In this document: positions 7,812-16,692 of the stretch, piece by piece
Numbering within the stretch: position 1 is the stretch's first letter
How the letters are laid out: each line of letters opens with the position of its first letter
Assembly: GCA_965371805.1 (NCBI GenBank)
Contig: CBDUZW010000048.1
Location: 1 to 40,912, forward strand
Length of the DNA: 40,912 bases
Reading direction: 5' to 3'
Source of the DNA: JAOZTV01 sp965371805
GTDB taxonomy: Bacteria; Acidobacteriota; Aminicenantia; UBA2199
Notes under the pieces: model-generated
Seen by the model: the letters and a program-made list of their open reading frames with translations, nothing else
Told to the model about the DNA's origin: nothing
The model's database searches: none
Made by a program: the position numbers and the translations under genes

Positions 7812-9767
7812 ATGACAAATAAAAAACAAGAGGATAGTCATCAATTCAAATTAGTCTCTTCATATATGCCAAAGGGATCACAACCAGATGCTATAAAAGA
7901 ATTATATTCAGGATTAAAGCAGAACCATAACTTTCAAACTTTATTAGGAGTTACAGGGTCTGGTAAAACATTTACAATTGCAAATGTAATAGAAAAGTAT
8001 AATAAGTCTGCGCTTGTTATAGTACATAATAAAACTCTTGCAACCCAGCTTTATAATGAGTTTAAGGAATTTTTTCCTGAAAACCGTGTTGAGTTTTTTA
8101 TATCATATTATGATTATTATCAGCCGGAATCTTATATCCCCCAGCGGGACCAGTATATTGAAAAAGATATTCAGATCAATCCTAAGATCGAGCAGATGCG
8201 TCTTGCCGCTACTGCATCCCTTGTTTCCAGAGATGATGTTATTGTTGTTGCATCCGTTTCAGCGATATATAATGTTGGTGACCCGAAACTTTTTGCAAAT
8301 ATGGGTTTTGAAATAAGTATTGGACAGTATATTAATAGAAAAGATCTTATAAAAAACCTTATTAATATTCAATTTGAGAGAAATGACCTTGAATTAATGC
8401 CGGGTCGATTTAAAGTTACTGGAGATACAATAGATATAATTCCCGGTTATTTCAACAATATAATCAGAATAGAATCATTCGGAGACGAAATTGAGCAGAT
8501 ATCTGAAATAGATAAGATAACAGGAAAGACAATTGAAAAAAAGAAACACTTCTATTTTTACCCTGCACGTCATTTTGTAATAGAGGAAAGTTCAATAAAA
8601 TCTGCTATAAAACAAATGAAAACTGACCTCGAAAGAAGACTCCCTGAATTAGATATGATCGAAGCACATAGATTAAAACAGAGAACTTTATTTGACATTG
8701 AAATGATCGAAGAGACAGGTTTCTGTAAGGGAATCGAAAATTATTCAAGATATTTTGATAAAAGAGAAGCTGGAGAAAGGCCCTATTGTTTATTAGATTA
8801 TTTACCAAATGATTTTCTATTAATAGTAGACGAAAGCCATCAAACAATCCCACAATTACATGCAATGTATAAAGGTGACTATTCAAGAAAAAAAAATCTA
8901 ATTGATTATGGTTTCAGACTCCCTTCCGCATTTGATAACCGTCCCTTAAAATTCTTTGAAACAGAAGAGATAATGTTTAAAAATAAGGTTATTTTTGTCT
9001 CTGCTACTCCGGGAAATTATGAAAAAGAAAAATCAGAAGTAATTGTAGAACAGATTATAAGACCTACCGGATTGATTGACCCAAAAGTTTTCATAAGACC
9101 TATAAAGGGTCAAATAGAAGATCTGAAAACGGAGATAACCAATACAATAAAACGAGGTGACAGGATTCTAATAACTACTCTTACAAAAAAACTTGCTGAA
9201 GAGATGACTGAGTATCTTGCAGATGAGGGAATTAAAACCAGATATATGCATTCGGAAATAGATACACTTGAAAGAACAGAGATAATAAGAATGCTGAGAT
9301 TAGGAAAATTTGATGTCCTTGTTGGAATTAATTTATTGAGAGAAGGACTCGATATTCCAGAGGTTGGATTTATTGGAATACTTGATGCAGATAAGGAAGG
9401 TTTCCTGAGAGATTTTAAGAGTCTTATACAGATCATAGGAAGAGCTGCAAGAAATATTAATTCCAAGGTTGTTTTGTATGCCGATAAAATTACAGATTCT
9501 ATCAAGAATGCATTAGCTGAGACAGATAGAAGAAGAAAGGTTCAAATGGCGTTTAATGAAAAGAATGGTATAACACCAAAAACAATTATAAAACCAGTTG
9601 AGGAAAATGATATTATTTTGAAAGACATAAAACACATTCCTAAAAAAGATATCCCGGATATAATCATAAACTACAAGAAAGATATGCAGAAAGCTGCGGA
9701 AAAACTGGATTTTGAAAAGGCAATCTTCTTAAGAGATAAAATAAATGATCTAAAAAAGAGAGTATAA
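7812..9767 (+). CDS. uvrB: Excinuclease ABC subunit UvrB
   Basis: A 651-residue UvrB, normal length. It is the helicase-like damage-verification subunit of nucleotide excision repair, loaded by UvrA and joined by UvrC. Walker A is GVTGSGKT (46-53); the beta-hairpin that clamps DNA is YYDYYQPESYIPQRDQYIEK; the Walker B region is LLIVDESHQTIPQ; later motifs include INLLREGLDIPEVGF and SLIQIIGRAARN. The C-terminal UVR coiled coil (AAEKLDFEKAIFLRDKIN) that contacts UvrC is present. There is no Shine-Dalgarno site; TACAAT ends 5 bases before the ATG, so the message may be leaderless. No uvrA or uvrC is nearby. Call certain. Confidence 0.98.
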   Translation: MTNKKQEDSHQFKLVSSYMPKGSQPDAIKELYSGLKQNHNFQTLLGVTGSGKTFTIANVIEKYNKSALVIVHNKTLATQLYNEFKEFFPENRVEFFISYYDYYQPESYIPQRDQYIEKDIQINPKIEQMRLAATASLVSRDDVIVVASVSAIYNVGDPKLFANMGFEISIGQYINRKDLIKNLINIQFERNDLELMPGRFKVTGDTIDIIPGYFNNIIRIESFGDEIEQISEIDKITGKTIEKKKHFYFYPARHFVIEESSIKSAIKQMKTDLERRLPELDMIEAHRLKQRTLFDIEMIEETGFCKGIENYSRYFDKREAGERPYCLLDYLPNDFLLIVDESHQTIPQLHAMYKGDYSRKKNLIDYGFRLPSAFDNRPLKFFETEEIMFKNKVIFVSATPGNYEKEKSEVIVEQIIRPTGLIDPKVFIRPIKGQIEDLKTEITNTIKRGDRILITTLTKKLAEEMTEYLADEGIKTRYMHSEIDTLERTEIIRMLRLGKFDVLVGINLLREGLDIPEVGFIGILDADKEGFLRDFKSLIQIIGRAARNINSKVVLYADKITDSIKNALAETDRRRKVQMAFNEKNGITPKTIIKPVEENDIILKDIKHIPKKDIPDIIINYKKDMQKAAEKLDFEKAIFLRDKINDLKKRV

Positions 9768-9794
9768 TTTAATTAAGCAATTTTTGTTTTATGG

Positions 9795-9823
9795 TTGCTT
9801 TATATGACAAAATTTGTTATATT
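9795..9823 (+). promoter_or_regulatory. Promoter of the DUF507 pair, predicted leaderless start
   Basis: TTGCTT (9795-9800), a 17-base spacer and TATATT (9818-9823). The ATG at 9831 is 7 bases after the -10 box, so the transcript would start at or within a base of the start codon. No ribosome site precedes this ATG. Confidence 0.5.
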
Positions 9824-9830
9824 AACCACT

Positions 9831-10109
9831 ATGAGATTAAATAAACAACAGATTGAATACTTTGCTTTCAGTATTGCGAAGACACTTATAAACGATAATA
9901 TTATTATTGTTGAAGATAAAGAAGTTTTCCTAACAGAAATCCAAACAATAATCACCAATGAACTTGAAAAAGAAGATCTCTTAGATGATAAAGTTAAAAA
10001 TATCTTACAGGATAAAATGGAAGATATCCGGAATTCAAATGTTGATTATTATGAAATGTTCAAAATGGTTAAATCTAAACTTGCAAAAGAGGAGGGCATT
10101 ATCTTATGA
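9831..10109 (+). CDS. DUF507 family protein (first of a tandem pair)
   Basis: A 92-residue, strongly charged, helical protein of the DUF507 family, function unknown. It begins MRLNKQQIEYFAFSIAKTL, the family signature of a short helix with a conserved R/K-L motif, followed by acidic helices and a VKSKLAKEEG end. I start at 9831 rather than the ATG at 9795, because the signature begins there and the earlier ATG lies inside the predicted -35 box. It overlaps the next gene by four bases (ATGA). In other bacteria these genes also occur as adjacent pairs. No membrane segment or catalytic motif is seen. Confidence 0.75.
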   Translation: MRLNKQQIEYFAFSIAKTLINDNIIIVEDKEVFLTEIQTIITNELEKEDLLDDKVKNILQDKMEDIRNSNVDYYEMFKMVKSKLAKEEGIIL

Positions 10110-10396
10110 GCCTAAAACTTTCAAGAAATAAAGTAAATCACATAACTAAACAGATAGTTGACTATATTGAAGCAGACGATGAAAATGATTATATGATTGA
10201 AATTGGTGAAGTTAGATTAAAAACTTTTTATATAATTATGGATGAGTTAAAAAAATTTGAACAAATCGAAGATAATGCAAGAGAAAAGATTGAATCTCAA
10301 AAAAAGACAGCTCCATACGGTTCAAGAGAGTGGGAAATATTATTCAGAAAATACTGTACAGAAGAACTGGATAAGCTTGGAAAGGTCTGGGATTAG
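10106..10396 (+). CDS. DUF507 family protein (second of a tandem pair)
   Basis: A 96-residue paralogue of the preceding protein: MSLKLSRNKVNHITKQIVDYI aligns with the first gene's N-terminus, then a different charged middle, and a C-terminus SREWEILFRKYCTEELDKLG typical of DUF507. Its ATG overlaps the TGA of gene one, and GAGGAGG inside gene one serves as its ribosome site, so translation is coupled. Coupling suggests a fixed ratio, possibly a heterodimer; that is inference. Function unknown. Confidence 0.75.
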   Translation: MSLKLSRNKVNHITKQIVDYIEADDENDYMIEIGEVRLKTFYIIMDELKKFEQIEDNAREKIESQKKTAPYGSREWEILFRKYCTEELDKLGKVWD

Positions 10397-10464
10397 AAAA
10401 AACAAGTTTTAAGATAAATAAAACAAACATTAACTGGTAAAAAAAAGTAAGCTTTTATATTGTG

Positions 10465-10485
10465 CTTAAAGCATAAGGCTTTAAG
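10465..10485 (+). promoter_or_regulatory. Hairpin in the leader between DUF507 and pepD
   Basis: CTTAAAGC (10465-10472) pairs perfectly with GCTTTAAG (10478-10485) around a 5-base loop, and further AAGCTT/CTTAAG palindromes flank it. It lies 12 bases before the AAGGAG of pepD. It could end the upstream message or shape the pepD leader; neither is shown. Confidence 0.35.
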
Positions 10486-10508
10486 TCTTAAGCTTCTAAG
10501 GAGATATA

Positions 10509-11963
10509 ATGAATATTGAACATGTTAAAACAAAAGAAGTTATCAAATGGTTCGAAGAAATAAGTAAAATCCCAAGATGTTCTAAAAAAGAGGAACAAAT
10601 TTGTAACTGGTTAATCGACTGGGCTAAGGAACATAATTTTGTAGTTGAAACTGATGAAGTTATGAATGTTCTGATAAAAGTACCGGGAAGTGCTGGATAT
10701 GAAAACTCTCCACCAGTCGTTTTTCAGGGTCATGTAGATATGGTCTGTGAAAAAACACCAGAATCAACTCACGATTTTGACAAAGATCCTATTAAACTGA
10801 TGTATGAAGATGGATGGCTAACAGCTGATGGAACTTCACTCGGTGCAGATAATGGTATTGCTCTTGCTATGGCAATGGCAATGGCTTTGGATAAAGATCT
10901 CCCTCATGCGCCATTAGAATTACTCTTTACTGTTGACGAAGAGACTGGATTAACAGGTGCAAATGCATTGCAGCCAGGCTTTATCAAAGGAAAATTGCTC
11001 ATTAATTTAGATTCTGAAGACGAAGGTGTATTTACAGTTGGTTGTGCAGGTGGTAAAGACACACACTTGACAATCCCAATGAATTTTGAAAATATTCCTT
11101 CAGGATATTCTCAATATATGTTAAAAGCATCTGGAATGAAAGGTGGACATTCAGGAATTGATATAAATATTGGGAAGGCTAATGCACTTAGAGTATTAGC
11201 AAGAGCTTTAGATGCATTAAGAAAAGGTGGAATTAATCTGAAAGTTGCAGGTGTAAAAGGTGGAACCGCTCATAATGCTATTCCAAGAGATTCTCATTCA
11301 ATAGTATATTTAAAAGAAGCTGAATTATCAAAAGCAAAAGACATATTGGCAAAAAGTGAAGAAGCATTTAAGATCGAGTTTGGAAGTGTAGATCCTGATA
11401 TAGCATTATCATTAGCTTCATCAGATAAAACTTTTAAAAAACTAATGACAAAGGAAAGTACCGATAAAGCAATTAACCTGATGTTAACAATTCATCACGG
11501 TGTAGCTGCAATGTCAACAGATATTGATGATTTAGTTGAGACATCCAACAATTTTGCAGAGATAAAAATTAAAAATGATGCAATTGAAATCCTGACAAGT
11601 CAGAGAAGTTCTGTTGTTTCCAGATTGGAAGAGCTAACAAGCCGGATTGAAGCTGTTGCATTGATTTCTGGTGGTACTGCAGTAAGTGGTGGTGGTTATC
11701 CTCCATGGCAGCCGAATATGGACTCAAAGCTTCTTGCTCGAAGTAGAGCATTATATAAAAAAATGTACGACAAAGAACCTGTCATCGAAGTCATTCATGC
11801 TGGATTAGAATGCGGTATTATTGGTGACAAAAATGAAGGCATGGACATGATATCAATCGGTCCGGACCTCAAATACCCCCATTGCCCTGACGAAAAAGTT
11901 AGAGTTGAAGCAATAGGAAAAGTTTGGGATTTTGTTGCAGAACTTTTAAAAGAATTAAAATAG
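10509..11963 (+). CDS. pepD: Aminoacyl-histidine dipeptidase PepD (M20C)
   Basis: A 484-residue cytosolic dinuclear zinc dipeptidase of the M20C family (Xaa-His or broad dipeptidase), usual length. Metal and catalytic residues are visible: H75 and D77 in FQGHVDMVCEK, D114 in SLGADNGIALA, E144-E145 in TVDEETGLTGA, D168 in INLDSEDEG, and the late His in KYPHCPDEKV. The lid domain spans about residues 190-390, with MKGGHSGIDINIG, typical of the family. AAGGAG precedes the ATG at proper spacing. It is probably its own transcription unit, ended by a strong hairpin at 11975-12009. It would process imported or recycled dipeptides. Confidence 0.95.
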   Translation: MNIEHVKTKEVIKWFEEISKIPRCSKKEEQICNWLIDWAKEHNFVVETDEVMNVLIKVPGSAGYENSPPVVFQGHVDMVCEKTPESTHDFDKDPIKLMYEDGWLTADGTSLGADNGIALAMAMAMALDKDLPHAPLELLFTVDEETGLTGANALQPGFIKGKLLINLDSEDEGVFTVGCAGGKDTHLTIPMNFENIPSGYSQYMLKASGMKGGHSGIDINIGKANALRVLARALDALRKGGINLKVAGVKGGTAHNAIPRDSHSIVYLKEAELSKAKDILAKSEEAFKIEFGSVDPDIALSLASSDKTFKKLMTKESTDKAINLMLTIHHGVAAMSTDIDDLVETSNNFAEIKIKNDAIEILTSQRSSVVSRLEELTSRIEAVALISGGTAVSGGGYPPWQPNMDSKLLARSRALYKKMYDKEPVIEVIHAGLECGIIGDKNEGMDMISIGPDLKYPHCPDEKVRVEAIGKVWDFVAELLKELK

Positions 11964-11974
11964 TATATTAAATA

Positions 11975-12009
11975 AAATAAAGGGACATGACTCTCATGTC
12001 CCTTTATTT
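11975..12009 (+). terminator. Strong rho-independent terminator after pepD
   Basis: A perfect 16-base-pair stem (11975-11990 with 11994-12009) with a CTC loop; the GC core is AAAGGGACATGA and the right arm ends in TTTATTT. It starts 11 bases after the pepD stop. Because the left arm is A-rich it could also work for the convergent kinase gene. Confidence 0.85.
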
Positions 12010-12186
12010 ATCAATTTTAAATTCATCAAATCATTTCTCAATATTAATCAACTTTATATTTTTTTTGAAATAAAACAGAAATCTAATTATTACAACTCAC
12101 GCTGCTTCATAAAAAAAACACTATAAAACATAGGTTGTTGCTTCAAAAAAAAAGAAAAACATAGTTCCTGAAAGAAAGGTGACAAA

Positions 12187-13272
12187 TTAGAGTGCTTTGC
12201 TTTCAATGAAGAAGGACTTAACAAAATTAGTAAAATTGACTATTTTATCTTTAACTGGATTTTCAGAGAACGTGATTAGTAAGATCAGCACAATTATTAC
12301 TCCTATACTCAACCATAGATATTTTATATCTTTATTTTTTTTCTTTTTTTTTAGGACAGTGCCAGGTCTTATTTTTTTCCCGGCATGAAGGGTTTTCTCT
12401 GTCATTACCTTTCTTTGTTTTTTAACTTTTTGAACGACTTCTCTTGAGGATCCCCAATCATTACTTTTTAAATTTAATAAATCTTTTATTATTTGATTTA
12501 ATTCTTTTCTGGTCTTAATCCTTTTTTTCTTATCTTTTTCCATCATCCGGTCAATTATATACTGATAAGGTCTAAGTTTACCTTTAAATAGCGGGATGGG
12601 TTCTTTAAGGTGTTTCATTGCTATACCAAAAATATCCTTTGCAGTATAAGGTATCTTTCCGGAAAGCATTTCAAATAAAACAACTCCAAGCGAATAGAGG
12701 TCACTTCTTCCATCTAATCTTTGAGCATTACATTGTTCAGGGCTCATATACTGAGGGGTTCCAATTGAAACTCCAGTCCTGGTTAGTCTAGTTTTTGCTC
12801 CAATATATTTTGCAATACCAAAGTCCAGTAATACAGGAGATCCATCCTTTCTAAACATAATATTATCCGGCTTTATATCTCTATGTATTACTCCATTTGA
12901 ATGAGCATAAAACAGAGCATCTGAAATTGTCAAAATTGTATGAAGTGCTTTTTCAGGTTTTATTTTAACCTCTTTACGTAATCTATCTTTTAGACTTTCC
13001 GAAAGATACTCCATTATAATAAAATAATAATTTTTATGCTTTCCAATATCATAAATAGATACAATGTTTGGATGGTTTAATTTTGAAAGAGCTCTCGCTT
13101 CTTTCATAAATCTTTTTGCTAATCTTAAATTTTCAACCTTATCAATATCGAGGAGTTTCATTGCAACAAGCCTGTTTAAGTTCTCCTGTACACATAAATA
13201 GACCGAAGCCATGCCTCCCTGGCCAAGCTTCTTTTTTATTTTGTATCCCGGGATTTGAGGTAATTTTCCCAT
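12187..13272 (-). CDS. Membrane-anchored Ser/Thr protein kinase (Hanks type)
   Basis: A 361-residue PknB-like kinase. The catalytic domain (about 8-270) has LGQGGMASVYL, K39 in VAMKLL, the HRDIKPDN loop (130-137), DFG at 150-152 and the activation-segment GTPQYMSPEQ, so it should be active. A Lys-rich juxtamembrane segment (about 285-320, KKQRKVMTEK, KKKKKNKD) leads to one membrane helix (YLWLSIGVIIVLILLITF) and a 26-residue tail outside with no PASTA or other sensor domain. It starts 5 bases after the outer-membrane barrel stop with no clear ribosome site, so translation is probably coupled to it. The kinase may monitor envelope state together with the two genes upstream; the target is unknown. 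Confidence 0.92.
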   Translation of the reverse strand: MGKLPQIPGYKIKKKLGQGGMASVYLCVQENLNRLVAMKLLDIDKVENLRLAKRFMKEARALSKLNHPNIVSIYDIGKHKNYYFIIMEYLSESLKDRLRKEVKIKPEKALHTILTISDALFYAHSNGVIHRDIKPDNIMFRKDGSPVLLDFGIAKYIGAKTRLTRTGVSIGTPQYMSPEQCNAQRLDGRSDLYSLGVVLFEMLSGKIPYTAKDIFGIAMKHLKEPIPLFKGKLRPYQYIIDRMMEKDKKKRIKTRKELNQIIKDLLNLKSNDWGSSREVVQKVKKQRKVMTEKTLHAGKKIRPGTVLKKKKKNKDIKYLWLSIGVIIVLILLITFSENPVKDKIVNFTNFVKSFFIESKAL

Positions 13273-13277
13273 ATTTT

Positions 13278-15671
13278 TTAAAATTTAACAGACAATGACA
13301 ATCTGATACTCCTGGGTATCTGCAATTCAGCAGCAAATCTATCATCTTCATCTGTAAAAACCATCTCTGAAAGTTCATATCCAACATCAAATATATTAAA
13401 AAAAGACAAACCCATATTAAATTCAAATTTATTAAGATTAAACTTATAATTTAATTTTATATTAACATCCGCAAGATAATCCTCCCTCGGACCACCCTTT
13501 TTGCCTTTGCTATCCTCACCCTTTATTGTTTTATAATAAATAACCCATTGATTAAAATCATTTGACATTTTCATAAAGGTAAATGGATTTCCATCCCTGT
13601 ATTTTAGATTCAGCCCGACAGAAAGATTTCTAGTTAAGAAGAGTCCATAATTTAATTTTGAAACAAAACCTCTCTCACCATCAAGTCTCCCAAATGCATT
13701 CAGCCATGTGTTCGGGTTGGCCATTGATTCATCAATAACACCTATATCATTATTATATCCATTTCCAAAGGAAGTATTACCCATACCCATATGTGCTAAA
13801 AAGGAGAACGAGAAAAACCACTTATTCTCTTTTCTCCCAATAAAATTGATGAGTAATTGAAGTGAAAAAGGATCGTCTTCAAATAGAGAATTACTAAGAT
13901 AATAATCTTTGAAGGGAGAGTCAAAATAATAAAGATCGCTACCTGAAATATCATTATATGATCCATACTCCTTATCAAAATATACCCAGAAACTATTTTT
14001 CATCTTTTTATATATACCCTTTATGAGTAATTTATAATTTCTGGAAAGTTTCGTATTTAAAGATACGAGAAGTCTTTCTTTTATCGGGGCCTTCAGGTCA
14101 GAGTTTGCAAAGTGAAATTTTCCTCCTGAGTACCCGAAGACATTCCCTCTTTCATTTTCCTGGAAAGTCTTATCTTTATTATTATCATTCCATAAATAAT
14201 AGATTGAAGATGGTCTGTTGGTTTCCAGAAATCTACTGACATTATTCCGGATATCATAGGAGGAAATACCATAGGAAATAAGAACTGAACTTCTGCCTCT
14301 GGGAAATAGTAAAACACCAATATCAAATGAGGGTGTAAGAAAAGAGATATCATTATTACCATTATCAAATGATAAAGTACTTTTATGAAGATAGAGTTTT
14401 CCATATAATTCTAATTTATCTGATAATTTCAGATCTCCCATGAAACCAAATTTTAAATTCAGGTTATTGTTTCCATATGGATCTCCATTTTTCCATTCTC
14501 TGATCAAATATGACGCATCATTAACAAGAAAGAGGTTGTGATTATTTATACTCTCCCAACCTTCATTTTTAGCGTATTTAATATCTGCGAAAAACTTTAA
14601 TCCTACTTTTCTCTGCTCAAACATTCTTATTGGTATATTTAACTTTGAAAACAGAGTTGTAGATCTGAATGTTCCATATTCAGAAGGCATAATAAAGCCT
14701 GAGCCATCATTATCCATTAGATCTTTTGAATAATCAGGAGTAAATGGCTCTTTCTCTTCATTTTCATATAAGAGCCATAAAGAAAAATCGAAAAAACTCT
14801 TCTTTATTTTTATTCCAGCTAGTACCGACATCCTTTTAAGATCTGTGGTTTCCTGCGGATATACACCAAGTTCAGCATTTAAATTTGATCTATCAATATT
14901 ATTTAAAACTGAAAAGACCTCAAAATACCCTTTTTTTAATTTTCTTTTATATTGAATTGAAGCTGACAGCATTCTTCCTGTTTCTTCAAATACAGTACTT
15001 ATTTCATTAAAATCATTAAACTGTCTTGTAATATCATAATATGTGAGAGAGAATTTCAGCTTACTTCTACTCCCATTCTGGTTGAAATTATAATTTATAT
15101 AAAAATTATCAAGAGGCTTTCTTCTTTCAATACTCAACATATCAGCTCTCTCTGTGGCAGGAGTATTAATGAAAAACTGAGACCAGTCAGAAAACGTGCC
15201 CATATCAGAATAAATTGTTGAAAGCTCTACTTTAGAGCCATTGGTTCCATATTCTGAAGTCTGGTTCAAACCGTAAATTGAGTTAAATGGTGTCTCTCCA
15301 TGCAAATTATACTCAGATATAGATAGAAGAGGAAGAATTACTCCGGGACTTCCTTCATTAAGAGAGGAGTTTATATCTAATCCATTAAAATACCAGTTAA
15401 ACTGTGTCACCGAATCTCCCTCAAAATAAACTTTGGGATTGTCCATTAATGCAAAACCATTACTCTCTTCAATAATTGATGTAGTTTCCGAGTAATAATT
15501 TTCAATAATTGAGGAATAAAATTCTCCCCCGGGAAACATATCCTTTAGAAAAGTGTCAAAAACAAAACTGACCCATTTTTTCTTATTATCCTGATTGCTA
15601 TCATCACTATCAGCGAAGAGCAATCCATTAAACGCTAAAACAAACATTAATAAAAAGATCGTTTTTTTCAT
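13278..15671 (-). CDS. TonB-dependent-receptor-like outer-membrane beta-barrel protein
   Basis: A 797-residue secreted protein. A signal peptide (MKKTIFLLMFVLAFNGLLFA) is followed by an acidic linker, a plug-like segment (QFNWYFNGLDINSS, then EYNLHGETPFNSIYGLNQ) and a long series of alternating amphipathic strands rich in Tyr, Phe and Asn. It ends in SIRLSLSVKF, the terminal Phe expected for barrel assembly. The Tyr/Phe-rich strand pattern resembles TonB receptors from Acidobacteriota-like genomes, but I see no carboxypeptidase-like N-terminal domain and no convincing TonB box, so the transport mechanism is open. The start at 15671 is chosen for its AAAGGAA site; an ATG ten codons upstream has none. 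It lies between PAP2 and the kinase in one operon. Confidence 0.75.
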   Translation of the reverse strand: MKKTIFLLMFVLAFNGLLFADSDDSNQDNKKKWVSFVFDTFLKDMFPGGEFYSSIIENYYSETTSIIEESNGFALMDNPKVYFEGDSVTQFNWYFNGLDINSSLNEGSPGVILPLLSISEYNLHGETPFNSIYGLNQTSEYGTNGSKVELSTIYSDMGTFSDWSQFFINTPATERADMLSIERRKPLDNFYINYNFNQNGSRSKLKFSLTYYDITRQFNDFNEISTVFEETGRMLSASIQYKRKLKKGYFEVFSVLNNIDRSNLNAELGVYPQETTDLKRMSVLAGIKIKKSFFDFSLWLLYENEEKEPFTPDYSKDLMDNDGSGFIMPSEYGTFRSTTLFSKLNIPIRMFEQRKVGLKFFADIKYAKNEGWESINNHNLFLVNDASYLIREWKNGDPYGNNNLNLKFGFMGDLKLSDKLELYGKLYLHKSTLSFDNGNNDISFLTPSFDIGVLLFPRGRSSVLISYGISSYDIRNNVSRFLETNRPSSIYYLWNDNNKDKTFQENERGNVFGYSGGKFHFANSDLKAPIKERLLVSLNTKLSRNYKLLIKGIYKKMKNSFWVYFDKEYGSYNDISGSDLYYFDSPFKDYYLSNSLFEDDPFSLQLLINFIGRKENKWFFSFSFLAHMGMGNTSFGNGYNNDIGVIDESMANPNTWLNAFGRLDGERGFVSKLNYGLFLTRNLSVGLNLKYRDGNPFTFMKMSNDFNQWVIYYKTIKGEDSKGKKGGPREDYLADVNIKLNYKFNLNKFEFNMGLSFFNIFDVGYELSEMVFTDEDDRFAAELQIPRSIRLSLSVKF

Positions 15672-15711
15672 ATTTTTCCTTTCACCTATATTAAAATTCA
15701 AGCATATTGTA

Positions 15712-16617
15712 TTAAAAATTATACCGAATTCCCAGACTTATTCCCTTTGAATTTGCAACAGGCATAATATCAAGACTTCTGTACCCATACTTACTTCTCT
15801 TCTTAACAACATATTTTCCAATTACATATCCGAGTACCGCACCAAGAAAAACATCACTTAACCAATGTGTATCTTCAGTAACTCTTGACAGACCACATAG
15901 TGTTGCTAAAGAGTATGATACTATCGGAACTATTGGACTATCCTTATACATCTCTGATATTACCGTTGCAGTCCCAAATATTGAGATTGTATGACCGGAT
16001 GGAAAAGCATCATAATGAGAAATTTGATAGGGTTCATATCTTTTAAAAAAACCAGATGGTCCGGCCCAACTGTCATTCCCATTATCCCAGGATGGTCTTT
16101 GTCTTCCAAATAAATGTTTGCCAATTTGAACGACAAGTCCTGTATGGATAAAAGTCATAAGAGTTAATTTTGCTGTCTCCTTTGCCTTTGAATCATTAAA
16201 AATAAGTCCACCAAGAAAGAACAAACCGGAAACGCCTATATTAAATCCTCCATCACCCATTTTTGTAATAGTTGGACTTATCTTATCAACCCATTCATTT
16301 TTTGACTGATAATCTTTTATACTCCGATAGATAGACTCATCATTATTTATTAGAATGCCTGTGATTGCAACTACACTTCCGATTAACAAAAGATCTTTAC
16401 TTTTTATCCTGAATGGTGATGAAACTATATGACCAATATCTTTACCCAATGCTTTTAAAAAAGGCTCTTCAATTTTATATTTTTTTATAACCTTTTCACT
16501 CTTTACATTCTTCATTTTAATATTTTTTTTATTCTCTTTATCATTTTTAACACTATATAGAGATGAATAGAAAACAAACAAAAATATAAGGTGATAAATA
16601 ATAATTTTTTTTTTCAT
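15712..16617 (-). CDS. PAP2-family membrane phosphatase
   Basis: A 301-residue integral membrane phosphatase of the PAP2/haloperoxidase superfamily. The three signature motifs are complete: K167-to-RP (KHLFGRQRP), PSGH at 206-209, and SRVTEDTHWLSD at 244-255 with the catalytic His251. An N-terminal signal or anchor and a charged periplasmic stretch (about 23-60) precede the core. Family members dephosphorylate phosphatidic acid, PG-phosphate, undecaprenyl diphosphate or lipid A; the substrate is not decidable. There is no ribosome site: TTGACC-17-TAACAT ends 5 bases before the ATG, so this first gene of the three-gene operon is predicted to be leaderless. Confidence 0.9.
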   Translation of the reverse strand: MKKKIIIYHLIFLFVFYSSLYSVKNDKENKKNIKMKNVKSEKVIKKYKIEEPFLKALGKDIGHIVSSPFRIKSKDLLLIGSVVAITGILINNDESIYRSIKDYQSKNEWVDKISPTITKMGDGGFNIGVSGLFFLGGLIFNDSKAKETAKLTLMTFIHTGLVVQIGKHLFGRQRPSWDNGNDSWAGPSGFFKRYEPYQISHYDAFPSGHTISIFGTATVISEMYKDSPIVPIVSYSLATLCGLSRVTEDTHWLSDVFLGAVLGYVIGKYVVKKRSKYGYRSLDIMPVANSKGISLGIRYNF

Positions 16618-16622
16618 ACAAT

Positions 16623-16651
16623 ATGTTAATATATAATCAAATTTTGGTCAA
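16623..16651 (-). promoter_or_regulatory. Promoter of the PAP2-barrel-kinase operon, predicted leaderless
   Basis: On the - strand TTGACC (16651-16646), 17-base spacer, TAACAT (16628-16623), then 5 bases to the ATG at 16617. The A16 tract seen on this strand lies just upstream of the -35 box, where an UP element would sit. Confidence 0.55.
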
Positions 16652-16657
16652 ACGCAC

Positions 16658-16686
16658 TTTACTTTTTTTTTTTTTTTTATTAAAAT
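16658..16686 (+). promoter_or_regulatory. Histidine-kinase promoter whose spacer is a T16 homopolymer
   Basis: TTTACT (16658-16663) and TAAAAT (16681-16686) are exactly 17 bases apart, and the spacer is 15 T plus AT, since the T-run covers 16663-16678. The ATG at 16693 is 6 bases after the -10 box and has no ribosome site, so the message is predicted to be leaderless. A change in tract length would change promoter spacing. Confidence 0.55.
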
Positions 16687-16692
16687 ATTAAT

